Origin: Acidobacteriota bacterium
Lineage (GTDB): Bacteria > Acidobacteriota > Terriglobia > Bryobacterales > Bryobacteraceae
NCBI GenBank assembly: GCA_026393985.1
Contig: JAPKZB010000085.1
Coordinates: 19,180 to 83,179, forward strand
Direction of reading: 5' to 3'
DNA: 64,000 nucleotides
Shown: positions 1-9,110 of the stretch, one piece after another
Position numbering within the stretch: the stretch's first letter is position 1
How the letters are laid out: every line of letters begins with the position of its first letter
Notes under the pieces: generated by a model
What the model saw: the letters and a program-made list of their open reading frames with translations, nothing else
Databases searched by the model: none
What the model was told of the DNA's origin: nothing
Translations under genes and position numbers: made by a program

Positions 1-305
1 GGCAGACCGATCAGGGTGAAGGTAACGCGGCGAATCAGCGTGCGGCGGTCCGCCTCCGGCGCCGGACGGAGACCGGCTTTCTTCAGGCGGGCCAGGACGA
101 AGGCGTCGATGGGGTTTTTGACCCAGGCCTGGTCGGCGGGGTCGGAGAAGGCCGGGATGTCGGGCGTACTCCGTTTTTGGAATGCCCAATGGCGGCGCTC
201 GACGGCGGTGTAGGTACCGAGCGGCGCGGTAGTCTCCTCCGCCGCCGCGTGAAACACGAGGAGGGCCGAGAGCAGGGCGGCAAAGCGGGAAGAGCGCATA
301 TTCAT
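1..305 (-). CDS. DUF1549 (PSCyt2)-domain protein, N-terminal part, cut by window edge
   Basis: Reading the minus strand from the ATG at 303-305 gives an open frame of about 101 residues that runs off the left edge. It starts with a short hydrophobic signal (SRFAALLSALLVFHAAA). The stretch NPIDAFVLARLKKAGLRPAP followed by EADRRTLIRR then matches the opening of DUF1549, the same block found at 6150-6300 and near 17000 in this window. No CxxCH heme motif precedes it, unlike the two complete paralogues, so this copy lacks the usual N-terminal cytochrome segment. A second ATG at 297-299 is equally possible as start. It is divergent from the peptidase at 365 with only 59 bp between. Role unknown; family members are exported proteins usually paired with DUF1501 genes. 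Confidence 0.8.
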   Translation of the reverse strand, partial: MNMRSSRFAALLSALLVFHAAAEETTAPLGTYTAVERRHWAFQKRSTPDIPAFSDPADQAWVKNPIDAFVLARLKKAGLRPAPEADRRTLIRRVTFTLIGL

Positions 306-364
306 TACGGATCATACATTTTAGCCCGGCTGGAGACAAGGGGGAGTCTGCGACACTAGGGGGG

Positions 365-2194
365 ATGCGGACCCTCTTAAATGCAGTTGCTCTGAGCAGT
401 TTGAGCTTCGCCCAAGTCGTCGAGGTTCCCGTGATGGCGCCGGTTTCCCAGTGGGAGCCGCCGGCGGCCAAGCTTGCCGTTTCGCTTGCCGAGAGCACGG
501 CGGCGGCGCCGAAGAATCTGCTGACCGTGGGAGAACGGTCCGAGTGGCGGGAGACCGGGCGGTATACCGATTCGGTGGCCTTCGCCCGGGCGCTTGAAAA
601 AGCCAGCCCCTGGGTGCGGACGATTTCGTTTGGCAAATCGCCGCAGGGGCGCGACCTGATCGCCACCATTGTTTCGAAGGACCGGGCGTTTACGCCCGAG
701 GCGGCCCGGAAGACGGGCAAGCTGATTGTGCTGCTCGAAAGCTGCATCCACCCGGGCGAGGTGGACGGCAAAGAGGCCGGCGAGATGCTGCTGCGCGATG
801 TCGCCGTCACCAAGCGGTACGCCGCGTGGCTCGACCAGGTGATTTTGATCAACATCCCGATCTTCAACGTGGACGGCCACGAGATCTGGAGCGGCTACAA
901 CCGGATCAACCAGCAGGGGCCGAACGCGATGGGCTTCCGCGCCACGGCGCAGCGGCTGAACCTGAACCGCGACTTTTTGAAGGCCGATGCGCCGGAGATG
1001 CAGGCCTGGCTCCGGTTCTTCAACGCCTGGCTGCCGGATTTCTTTATCGACAACCACGTCACCGATGGGGCCGATTTTCAGTACGACGTCTCGATCGACA
1101 CGCCAATGAACCAGGACATCTGGGAGAACCTGGCGCGATGGACGCGCGAGCGTTACCTGCCGGCGCTGCAGGACGCGATGACGACCGATGGACACGTGAT
1201 GGGCCCTTACGGCGGCTTCCGGCAGCGGGGCCGGCCGGAGAGCGGCTTTCAAACGCTGGGCGTGACGCCGCGCTACTCAAACGGCTATCTGGCGGCGCAG
1301 AACCGGCCGTCGCTGCTCGTCGAAACCCACAGCCTGAAGACCTTCAAGACGCGGAGCTGGGGCCACTACAACATCATGAAGCGGTCGATTGAAATTCTGG
1401 TCCGCGACCCGAAGACGCTGTGGGAGGCGGTGCGGGAGGCCGACCGGGCGGTGGCGGCGCTGGCCGGGGCCGGGACGGCGGTGCACCTGGACGGCGACTC
1501 CAGTGACGAAACGAAGCCATTCACGTTTCGGGCGCTGCGGGCCGAGGGGCGGCCGAGCACGCTGGCCGGAGGACCGGTGCTGGTCTACCAGAAAGAGACG
1601 CTCGATATCCCGACGAAGATCTTCGACCGGATGAAGACGACGCTGGCCGCGACGGTGCCCAAGGGCTATTATGTGCCGGCCGAGTGGAGCGAGGTGATCG
1701 AGCGGCTGGCGCTGCACGGGGTGCGGACGGAGCGGACCACGCGGGAGGTGCGCGGCGAGTTCGCCACCTACCGGCTGACGGAGCCCAAGTGGAGCACGAC
1801 GCCGTTTGAGGGGCGGTTGACGGTGGATTTCCGGGTGACGCCGGTGAAGGAAAAGCGGGTGATTCCGGCCGGGAGCGTCTACGTGCCGATGAACCAGCGG
1901 GCGGCGCGGGTGGCGCTGAATCTGCTGGAGCCGGCGGCGCCGGATTCGCTGGTGCGCTGGGGGTTTCTGAACTCGATCTTCGAGCAGAAGGAGTACTTTT
2001 CCGACTACGTCTTTGAGCCGATTGCGCAGGAGATGGCGCGGCGGCATCCGGAACTGCTCGCCGAGTTCAACGCGCGGGTAAAGGCCGATGTGCGCTTTGC
2101 GGGCAATCCGCGGGCGCGGCTCCAGTGGTGGTACGAGCGGTCCCCCTACCTGGAGCCGGACAAGAACGCCTACCCAATCGTTCGCGTCGAGTAG
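365..2194 (+). CDS. secreted M14-family zinc carboxypeptidase
   Basis: 609 residues with a short hydrophobic N-terminus consistent with export. The M14 metal-binding set is visible: H129-P-G-E132 (the HxxE motif in a CIHPGEVDGKE context) and the third ligand His at about 231 in DNHVTD. LNLNRDF around 199-204 carries the conserved substrate-binding Arg. A plausible catalytic Glu is E320 in LLVETHS. The C-terminal ~270 residues look like an extra beta-rich domain of no recognised function. Members remove C-terminal residues from peptides or act on peptidoglycan; the substrate cannot be read here. It stands alone between a divergent partial gene and a convergent DUF1501 gene, 15 bp from the latter's stop. 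A CTCCTCGAGGAG palindrome lies in that gap. Confidence 0.85.
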   Translation: MRTLLNAVALSSLSFAQVVEVPVMAPVSQWEPPAAKLAVSLAESTAAAPKNLLTVGERSEWRETGRYTDSVAFARALEKASPWVRTISFGKSPQGRDLIATIVSKDRAFTPEAARKTGKLIVLLESCIHPGEVDGKEAGEMLLRDVAVTKRYAAWLDQVILINIPIFNVDGHEIWSGYNRINQQGPNAMGFRATAQRLNLNRDFLKADAPEMQAWLRFFNAWLPDFFIDNHVTDGADFQYDVSIDTPMNQDIWENLARWTRERYLPALQDAMTTDGHVMGPYGGFRQRGRPESGFQTLGVTPRYSNGYLAAQNRPSLLVETHSLKTFKTRSWGHYNIMKRSIEILVRDPKTLWEAVREADRAVAALAGAGTAVHLDGDSSDETKPFTFRALRAEGRPSTLAGGPVLVYQKETLDIPTKIFDRMKTTLAATVPKGYYVPAEWSEVIERLALHGVRTERTTREVRGEFATYRLTEPKWSTTPFEGRLTVDFRVTPVKEKRVIPAGSVYVPMNQRAARVALNLLEPAAPDSLVRWGFLNSIFEQKEYFSDYVFEPIAQEMARRHPELLAEFNARVKADVRFAGNPRARLQWWYERSPYLEPDKNAYPIVRVE

Positions 2195-2209
2195 CTCCTC
2201 GAGGAGTAA

Positions 2210-3685
2210 CTAGGCGAGCAGGGCCTTGACCACGTGGGCTTTTTCAACGCCCGTGAGCCGCTGGTCGAGGCCCTGGAACTTGTAGGTGAACCGTTCGTGG
2301 TCGATGCCGAGCAGGTGGAGCAGGGTGGCCTGGAAGTCGCGGACGTGGACGGGATCTTTGACGATGTTGTAGCTGAACTCGTCGGTTTCGCCGTGGGTGT
2401 AGCCGCCTTTGGTGCCGCCGCCGGCCATCCAGAGGCTGAAGCAGCGCGGGTGGTGATCGCGGCCGTAGTCGGTGGGGGTGAGCTTGCCTTGTGAGTAGAT
2501 GGTGCGGCCGAACTCGCCGCCGAAGATGACGAGCGTGTCGTCGAGCATGCCGCGCTGTTTGAGATCCTGCACGAGCGCGTAGCAGGCCTGGTCGACATCC
2601 TTGCACTGGGACGGGAGCACTTCGGGCAGCAGGCCGTGGACGTCCCAGCCGCGCATGTAGAGCTGGACGAAGCGGACGCCGCGTTCAACGAGGCGGCGGG
2701 CCATGAGGGCGGAGTTGGCGAAGGTGCCGCCTTCGCGGGCGGCTTCGCCGTAGAGCTTGAAGGTGGATTCGGGTTCGCTCTTGATGTCGGTCAGCTCCGG
2801 CACGGAGGCTTGCATGCGGAACGCCATTTCGTACTGCGCGATGCGGGTGCGGGTTTCGGGGTCGCTGAGCTTTTCGGCGGTGAGCTGGTTCATCTGACCG
2901 AGGGCGTCGAGCATGCGGCGGCGCATCGGGGTGGGGACGCCGTCGGGATTACTGATATAGAGCACCGGGTCGCCGCCGCTGCGGAGCGAGACGCCGGAGT
3001 ACTGGCCGGAGAGGAAGCCGGCGCTCCACAGGCGGGCCGAGATGGCCTGCACGTTGGCTTTGGGGTGGGTGTGTTTGGCGTTGAGAACGACGAAGGCGGG
3101 CAGGTCCTGATTCATGCTGCCGAGGCCGTAGGAGACCCAGGAGCCGATGCAGGGTTTGCCGGCGATCATGAAGCCGGTTTGGATGAAGGTGATGGCCGGT
3201 TCGTGGTTGATCGCCTCGGTGTTCATGGACCGGATGAGGGTGATGTCGTCGGCCATTTTGGCGGTCCAGGGCAGGAGTTCCGATAGCTCCATGCCGCTTT
3301 TGCCGTGCTTGCCGAATTTGAAGACGGTGGGCGCGATGGGGAAGCGGGCCTGGCCGGCGGTCATGGTGGTGAGCCGCTGGCCGGAGCGGATGGATTCCGG
3401 CAGGTCCTTGTCGAACCAGTCCTTCATCTTGGGCTTCCAGTCGAACAGATCGTGCTGGGGCGGGGCGCCGACCATGTGGAGGTAGATGACGCGCTTGGCT
3501 TTGGGGGCGAAGTGGGGCAGCCCGGGCAGGCCGGGGACGCCGCCTTCGGCCTTGGGCGCGGCCGAGAGCAGCTGCGAGAGAGCCACGGCGCCGAGGCCGC
3601 CGCGCAGGAGTTGGCGGCGGGCTTCATTGACAACGGACTCTTCCGTCGGGTCTGGGTTCGCTTTGAGAAACGGGAGCAGGCTCAT
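2210..3685 (-). CDS. DUF1501 family Tat-exported protein
   Basis: 491 residues. A twin arginine at 23-24 (ARRQLLRGG) followed by a hydrophobic run (LGAVALSQLL) marks a Tat signal, as is usual for DUF1501. Family blocks seen include VIYLHMVGAPPQHDLFDWKP, LPAFVVLN, VRFVQLYMRGWDVH, DTLVIFGGEFGR and DYGRDHHPRCFS. The fold belongs to the alkaline-phosphatase/sulfatase-like group, but the biochemical role is unknown. Its start overlaps the upstream DUF1549/DUF1553 gene by 4 bp (ATGA at 3682-3685), so the two are translationally coupled. It is the last gene of a five-gene minus-strand operon starting at 10499. Confidence 0.9.
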   Translation of the reverse strand: MSLLPFLKANPDPTEESVVNEARRQLLRGGLGAVALSQLLSAAPKAEGGVPGLPGLPHFAPKAKRVIYLHMVGAPPQHDLFDWKPKMKDWFDKDLPESIRSGQRLTTMTAGQARFPIAPTVFKFGKHGKSGMELSELLPWTAKMADDITLIRSMNTEAINHEPAITFIQTGFMIAGKPCIGSWVSYGLGSMNQDLPAFVVLNAKHTHPKANVQAISARLWSAGFLSGQYSGVSLRSGGDPVLYISNPDGVPTPMRRRMLDALGQMNQLTAEKLSDPETRTRIAQYEMAFRMQASVPELTDIKSEPESTFKLYGEAAREGGTFANSALMARRLVERGVRFVQLYMRGWDVHGLLPEVLPSQCKDVDQACYALVQDLKQRGMLDDTLVIFGGEFGRTIYSQGKLTPTDYGRDHHPRCFSLWMAGGGTKGGYTHGETDEFSYNIVKDPVHVRDFQATLLHLLGIDHERFTYKFQGLDQRLTGVEKAHVVKALLA

Positions 3686-6600
3686 TTGGTGACGACCTCG
3701 TCGAGATTGAGAAGTTGGTTGGTGACCATGGTCAGCGCCGCGATGTCGGCCGGGGGCAGGGACGCGTCGGCCTTCGATTCGCCGACGGCGAGCAGCTTGC
3801 GGGCGTCGGCGGGGTAGGAGTCGTAGTGGCGCAGATAGTCGCGGTAGGCGCTTTGGGTGATGGTCTGTTCGCGCTCGTCGAGGGGACGGGCGAGGACGGT
3901 GCGGGCGATGAGTTGGAGCTGGCCGGCCGGGTTGTTCTTTTCGGCCTGCAGGGCGCGCTGGGCGAGCGCGCGGGCGGCTTCGACGAACTGGGGATCGTTC
4001 ATGGTGACGAGGGCCTGTAGCGGCGTATTGGTCCGTTCGCGGCGGACGGTGCAGGTCTCGCGCGTGGGGGCGTTGAAGATCTCCATGTTGGCGGGCGGGG
4101 CGCTGCGCTTCCAGAACGTGTAGAGGCTGCGGCGGTAGAGGTTTTCGCCGGAGTCGCGTTTGTAGAAACGGGTGTTGCTGCCGTCCATGGCGACGGTTTC
4201 CCAGACATTATCCGGCTGGTAGGGCTTGACGCTGGGGCCGCCGATTTTGGCGGTGAGCAGGCCGCTGGCGGCGAGGGCGTAGTCGCGGATCATTTCGCCG
4301 TCCATGCGGAAGCGGGGGCCGCGGGCCAGGAGGCGGTTGTCGGGGTCGGCCTGGAGTTTGTCGGGCGTGGCGATGGCGGCCTGGCGGTAGGCGGCGCTGG
4401 TAACCATCAGGCGCAGGAGCGCCTTGACGTCCCAGCCCGATTCGCGGAACTCGATGGCGAGCCAGTCGAGGAGTTCGGGATGGGTGGGGGCTTCGCCCTG
4501 GCTGCCGAAGTCGTCGGCGGTTTTGACGATGCCGGTGCCGAAGATCTCCTGCCAGAAGCGGTTGACGGTGACGCGGGCGGTGAGGGGGTTGTTGGCGTCG
4601 ACGAGCCATTGGGCGAGGCCGAGGCGGTTCTTGGGGGCGTTGGCGGGGAGGGGCGGGAGGACGCCGGGGACGGCGGGTTCGACTTTGTCGCGCGGCTGGT
4701 CGTACTGGCCGCGGTAGAGGATGTTGGACATGGGCAAGGAGTTCGTTTTCTCCTGCATGACGTGGGTGATGGCGGCGCGGCGGCGGATGGCGAGGCGTTC
4801 GGCGGTGAGCGCGGCGAGGTGTTGATAGGCCTGCCGGGCGCCGGGGTCGACGTTGACGAGGTAGTAGTGCTCGGCGGCGGCGCGGTCGCCGCGGGTGAGT
4901 TCGGGCCAGAGGGCGATGGTGCGGGCTTCGTCGACGCCGAGGGCGCGGGGGTAGAGGCGCAGATCGCTGATTTTGCCGCCGGCGAAGAAGCGCTTGTTGC
5001 CATCGCCACCCAGGCGCAGGGGAGCCTTGGTTTCGATCTCGCCCATCAAGTCGAAGAACGATTCGTTGGCGCCTTCGTAGGGCACGGCTTCGCCGTTGAC
5101 AAAGAGCGCGAGGCTGTCGCGGCGGCCGCTGCCGTCGTAGGTGAAGGTGACGTGGTGCCAGGAGTCGACGGCGAGGCGGCGGTCGTTCGAGCCGCGGACC
5201 TGGATGGCTTTGTTGTCGTCCCCGACGAGGCGGAGGAAGGGGCGGCGGTCGTTGACTTCAACGGCGATGCCGCGGGCCTTGTCTTCGGGGTAGCGCTCGA
5301 GCTGGCTGAGGACGGTGAGGTTTTCCGTGGTCTTGGGCAGGAAGAAGCGGACGGCGATAGAGAAGGGCCGGTTGCGGGCGAACAGGGGTTGGCTGGGGAG
5401 TTCGCGGGTTTGTTTGGCGTCGAAGGTCAACTCGCCGGCGGGGAGGCGGAAGAGTTCGCCGGCGACGGGGAGCTTCACCTTCTTATGACGGCCTTTGGTG
5501 AACCAGGTGTGGAAGGCCGGGGCGGCGGCGGCGCGGACGGATTCGATGGCGGTACGGGCGGCCGCTTCGTCGGCGGGGAGGCTCTGCCAGCGGGCTTCGT
5601 CCGCGGGGCGGGGGACAATGAGGACGGGCGGGGTGTCGTAGATATTGCCGTCGAGCGGGCGCTGGAGGGTGTTGCGGTAGAAGGCCGTGAGGGCGTAGAA
5701 GTCTTTCTGCGAGATGGGATCGAACTTGTGGTCGTGGCAGCTGGCGCAGCCGACGGTCATGCCGAGGAAGACGGCACCGGTGGTGTCGGCGCGGTCCTTG
5801 TCGTACATGGCCTGTACTTCGTCGGGGATCACCCCGCCCTCGTTGGTGGTGACGTTGCAGCGCTGGAAGCCGCTGGCGATCTGCTGCTCCATGGTGCGGT
5901 TCGGGAGCAGGTCGCCGGCCACCTGCCAGAGGACGAACTGATCGAAGCGGAGATTCCTGTTGAAGGCCTGGATGACCCAATCGCGGTAGGGCCACATTTC
6001 GCGGTAGTTATCGACGTGGAGGCCGTGGGTATCGGCGTAGCGAGCGGCGTCGAGCCAGAAGCGGGCGCGGTGTTCGCCGTACTGGGGGGAGGCGAGGAAG
6101 CGGTCGACGAGCTTTTCGTAGGCGTCGGGGGCGGGGTCGGTGACGAAGGCTTCGACGTCGGCGGGTTGGGGCGGGAGACCGGTGAGATCGAGGGCGAGGC
6201 GGCGGGCGAGGGTGCGGCGGTCGGCTTCCGGGGCCGGGGTGAGGCCGGCGGCTTCGATGCGGGCGAGCAGGAGTTGATCGAGGGGGCTGCTGGGCCAGCG
6301 GGTGTCGCGGACGGTGGGCAGGGACGGCTTGGCGGGCTGCTGGAAGGCCCAGTGCTCCTGCCAGGGGGCGCCCTGGGCGATCCAGCGGGTGAGGATCTGC
6401 TGCTGCTGGTCGGAGATTTTCTTGTGGGACTGCGGCGGGGGCATGACGCGCGCGGGGTCCTGATGCCGGATGCGCTCCAGAATCAGGCTGGCGGCGGGCT
6501 GGCCGGGCACGATGGCGGCGCCCTGTTTGCGCGGGGCGAAGGCGCCTTCGCGGGTATCGAGGCGCAGGTTGGCCATGCGGGTGGTACGGTCCGGGCCGTG

Positions 6601-6711
6601 ACAGTGGAAGCAGTTATCGGAGAGGATCGGGCGCACCTGGCGCTGGAAGTCGACTGGTGTTTCGGCCAGGGCGACTGCCGCGGCTAACGTGAGCGATACG
6701 ATAATCCGCAT
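3682..6711 (-). CDS. PSCyt1-DUF1549-LamG-DUF1553 cytochrome-like exported protein
   Basis: 1009 residues with a Sec signal (MRIIVSLTLAAAVALA). A planctomycete-type cytochrome segment follows, with heme motif C34-FH-C37-H38 and a later MPPP that could supply a distal Met. DUF1549 spans about 145-350 and includes a second CxxCH (C322-AS-C325-H326). A LamG/concanavalin-like insertion lies near 425-600 (SWHHVTFTYDG, LRLGGDG). DUF1553 fills the C-terminus (NRFWQEIFG, ETCTVRRERTNTPLQALVTMND). Such proteins are common in Planctomycetes and Acidobacteria and are suspected to act in extracellular polysaccharide breakdown, but this is unproven. Coupled by a 4-bp overlap to the DUF1501 gene downstream; the zinc-ribbon gene ends 12 bp upstream. 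Confidence 0.9.
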   Translation of the reverse strand: MRIIVSLTLAAAVALAETPVDFQRQVRPILSDNCFHCHGPDRTTRMANLRLDTREGAFAPRKQGAAIVPGQPAASLILERIRHQDPARVMPPPQSHKKISDQQQQILTRWIAQGAPWQEHWAFQQPAKPSLPTVRDTRWPSSPLDQLLLARIEAAGLTPAPEADRRTLARRLALDLTGLPPQPADVEAFVTDPAPDAYEKLVDRFLASPQYGEHRARFWLDAARYADTHGLHVDNYREMWPYRDWVIQAFNRNLRFDQFVLWQVAGDLLPNRTMEQQIASGFQRCNVTTNEGGVIPDEVQAMYDKDRADTTGAVFLGMTVGCASCHDHKFDPISQKDFYALTAFYRNTLQRPLDGNIYDTPPVLIVPRPADEARWQSLPADEAAARTAIESVRAAAAPAFHTWFTKGRHKKVKLPVAGELFRLPAGELTFDAKQTRELPSQPLFARNRPFSIAVRFFLPKTTENLTVLSQLERYPEDKARGIAVEVNDRRPFLRLVGDDNKAIQVRGSNDRRLAVDSWHHVTFTYDGSGRRDSLALFVNGEAVPYEGANESFFDLMGEIETKAPLRLGGDGNKRFFAGGKISDLRLYPRALGVDEARTIALWPELTRGDRAAAEHYYLVNVDPGARQAYQHLAALTAERLAIRRRAAITHVMQEKTNSLPMSNILYRGQYDQPRDKVEPAVPGVLPPLPANAPKNRLGLAQWLVDANNPLTARVTVNRFWQEIFGTGIVKTADDFGSQGEAPTHPELLDWLAIEFRESGWDVKALLRLMVTSAAYRQAAIATPDKLQADPDNRLLARGPRFRMDGEMIRDYALAASGLLTAKIGGPSVKPYQPDNVWETVAMDGSNTRFYKRDSGENLYRRSLYTFWKRSAPPANMEIFNAPTRETCTVRRERTNTPLQALVTMNDPQFVEAARALAQRALQAEKNNPAGQLQLIARTVLARPLDEREQTITQSAYRDYLRHYDSYPADARKLLAVGESKADASLPPADIAALTMVTNQLLNLDEVVTK

Positions 6712-6723
6712 ACATTCTCCATT

Positions 6724-7473
6724 TTAGTTTACGGGCGCGGGGCCGACCTGCGGGTCGAAGCCGGTGGCGGCGTGGAGGTAGAGGACGCGGCCGCAGTTTT
6801 CGCAGGTCATCAGCACGGGCTGGGCGCGAAGCTCCTGCCAGAGTTGCAGGCGGATCTCCATGAAGCAGCCCTGGCACTGGGCGTTAACGGCTTCGACGGC
6901 GACGACGCCGTTTTTGTGCTTCTTGCGGAGGCGTTCGTACAGGCTGGTGATCTGGGGCGTGAGCGTGGCGAGGGTGGATTTCCGCTGTTCAGCGAGGGCG
7001 GCTATTTCGACCAGACCGGCCTTGTGACGGGCGAGGGCCTGCTGGCGGGTGGACTCGAAGTTTTTCTGCATGGCGAGCAGCGCCTCTTTGGCCGCGCCGA
7101 GTTCCGGGCGGAGCTGCTCTTCTTCCATCAGCAGTTCAAGCTGGCGCTCTTCGGCTTTGGCGATGGCCTGTTCGGCCCAGTCGATTTCGTGTTCGAGGGC
7201 GCGGGTTTGGGTCAGGTTCTGGGCTTCGTTCAACTGCTTCTTCAGCTTGACGATTTTGCTTTTGTGCAGTTCGACGGCGCCTTCGAGGGTGCGGCGTTCG
7301 GTTTCGCCGGCTTTGAGGCGCGTTTCGAGCGCGGCGACGGCTTTGGCCTGGGCGGCGGCTTCTTTCTGCAGCGCGTCGAGGCGCTTGGGCAGTTCGGCGA
7401 GTTCGGCTTCAAGGCGGGTGACCGCGTGATCCCAGTCCTGCAGCCGGACCAACGCTTGCACTTCGGGTAGCAT
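6724..7473 (-). CDS. coiled-coil protein with C-terminal C4 zinc ribbon
   Basis: 249 residues. Residues ~10-190 are almost pure charged helix with heptad character, predicting a long antiparallel coiled coil. The C-terminus carries C200-QG-C203 and C224-EN-C227, a four-cysteine zinc ribbon. This is the DUF164/zf-RING_7 architecture seen in many bacteria, often annotated as a putative nucleic-acid-binding C4-type zinc ribbon protein; its function is not settled. The gene begins 2 nt after the stop of murJ and ends 12 bp before the cytochrome-like gene, so it is co-transcribed with both. Confidence 0.85.
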   Translation of the reverse strand: MLPEVQALVRLQDWDHAVTRLEAELAELPKRLDALQKEAAAQAKAVAALETRLKAGETERRTLEGAVELHKSKIVKLKKQLNEAQNLTQTRALEHEIDWAEQAIAKAEERQLELLMEEEQLRPELGAAKEALLAMQKNFESTRQQALARHKAGLVEIAALAEQRKSTLATLTPQITSLYERLRKKHKNGVVAVEAVNAQCQGCFMEIRLQLWQELRAQPVLMTCENCGRVLYLHAATGFDPQVGPAPVN

Positions 7474-7475
7474 TC

Positions 7476-9110
7476 TTAGCGGAGTCTACCACGCAGGCGG
7501 GCCAAGGGCCGCTCGAGAGCGTCGACGGCGAGCGCCATCTCTTCGACGCGGAGCAGGCGGCAGGCGAAGTAGTAAACCGCCAGGCCGGAGGGAATGGAGA
7601 GCGCCAGATCGAGAAGATAGCGCAGGCGGCCGTGGTCGACGCGCGAGGCGACCAGCCAGCTGGTGGCCCAGATGGCGGCCGACATGGCGGCGGCGGCGGC
7701 GAGAATGCGCAGGACGCTGGCCAGCAGCGCGCGGCCGTAGATGCCGGTAATGCGGCGCTTGAGAATGGTGAACAGAATCAGGCTGCCGGTAGTGGCGACG
7801 ACCGCGGTGGACATGGCCAGGCCGGCCAGGCCGAAGCCGGGCTGCGAGGTCATGGTGGAGACGACGCCGTAGTTGATGGCGATGGAGGCGAGACTGACGA
7901 TCATGGGCGTCCGGGAGTCTTTGAGGGCGTAGAAGGCCGGTACGAGCACCTTGAGCGCGCTATAGCCGGCCAGGCCGAGGGCGAACCAGCCGAGGGCCAT
8001 GGCCGTCTGCTGCGTGTCGTAGGGGGTGAACTCGCCCCGTTCAAAGAGCGCGCCGATGATGGACGGGCCGAGGACAAACAGGCCGGCCGAGGAGGGGATG
8101 GTGAGCAGGAAGACGAGGCCGAGCGAGCGGGAGAGGGTACGGCGGAAGTCGTCCATGTCGCCGCGGGCGACGCTGCGGGAGATGGCGGGCAGGGTGGCCC
8201 CGCCGATGGCGACGCCGAACAGGCCGAGCGGCAGCTGCATGAGCCGGAAGGCGTAGCCGAGCCAGCTCATGCCGCCGTTGATCTCCGAGGCGAAGCTCGT
8301 GTTGACCATGACGTTGATCTGCACGGCGGCGTTGCCGAGGATAGCGGGCCCCATGAGGCGGAGGATCTGCTGCAGCCCGGCGTGGCCCCAGTCGAGGGCG
8401 GGGCGGAAAACGAACCCGCTGCGCACCAGCGCCGGCACCTGCGCGAACAGTTGAATGCAGCCGCCGGTGAGCACGCCCCAGGCCATGCCTTCAATGGCCG
8501 GGATGCCCAGATGGGGGCCGGCGACCAGGCCCAGGCCGAGGCCGACGGCGAGCGAGCCGACGTTGAACATCGACGAGGAGAGCGCCGGCAGGGCGAACTG
8601 GTTGCAGGCGTTCAGAATGCCCATCGCCTGCGCCGCCAGGGCGACGACGAGCAGGAAGGGGCACATGATGCGCGTGAGGCGAACGGCGAGTTCGTGCTTG
8701 CCCGCAATCTGCCGGAAGCCGGGGGCGAGCAGGTCGACCATTTCGGGCGCGAAGATCATGCCGAGCAGGCAGAGCGTGCCGACGACGAGCATGATGGCCG
8801 TGGCGACGAGGTTGGCGAGGTGGGCGGCTTCGGCGCGGGATTTTTTCTGCAGCGCTTCGACGAAAGTGGGGACGAAGGCCGAGCTGAGGGCGCCTTCGGC
8901 AAACAGGTCGCGCGTGAGGTTAGGGATGCGGAAGCCGAGGAGGTAGGCGTCGTAGGCGGCCGTGGCGCCGAAATAGTGGGCGAGGGCGATCTCGCGGACC
9001 ACGCCCGTGATGCGGCTGGCGAGGACGGCGATACTGGTAACCCCGGCCGACCTCGCCACCGACTGGCTGGAGGAGACGGCGGCGGGGGGGGCGGCCGCGT
9101 TACTGCTCAC
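7476..9110 (-). CDS. murJ: lipid II flippase MurJ
   Basis: 544 residues, nearly all hydrophobic, consistent with the 14 transmembrane helices of MurJ/MviN. N-terminal family blocks are visible: ITGVVREIALAHYFGATAAY, LSSAFVPTF and RAEAAHLAN. The glycine/proline-rich middle helices (LPLGLFGVAIGGATLPAIS) are also typical. MurJ moves lipid-linked peptidoglycan precursors across the inner membrane. The reading frame starts with GTG at 9110, immediately after the TAA of the M20 peptidase gene (9111-9113); a start a few codons later cannot be excluded. The gene order peptidase-murJ-zinc ribbon suggests one envelope-related transcript. Confidence 0.92.
   Translation of the reverse strand: MSSNAAAPPAAVSSSQSVARSAGVTSIAVLASRITGVVREIALAHYFGATAAYDAYLLGFRIPNLTRDLFAEGALSSAFVPTFVEALQKKSRAEAAHLANLVATAIMLVVGTLCLLGMIFAPEMVDLLAPGFRQIAGKHELAVRLTRIMCPFLLVVALAAQAMGILNACNQFALPALSSSMFNVGSLAVGLGLGLVAGPHLGIPAIEGMAWGVLTGGCIQLFAQVPALVRSGFVFRPALDWGHAGLQQILRLMGPAILGNAAVQINVMVNTSFASEINGGMSWLGYAFRLMQLPLGLFGVAIGGATLPAISRSVARGDMDDFRRTLSRSLGLVFLLTIPSSAGLFVLGPSIIGALFERGEFTPYDTQQTAMALGWFALGLAGYSALKVLVPAFYALKDSRTPMIVSLASIAINYGVVSTMTSQPGFGLAGLAMSTAVVATTGSLILFTILKRRITGIYGRALLASVLRILAAAAAMSAAIWATSWLVASRVDHGRLRYLLDLALSIPSGLAVYYFACRLLRVEEMALAVDALERPLARLRGRLR

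Noticed and set aside
4480..6687. 735-codon plus-strand frame
   Set aside because: Antisense to the DUF1549/LamG/DUF1553 gene; composition is Gly/Val/Glu-rich shadow.
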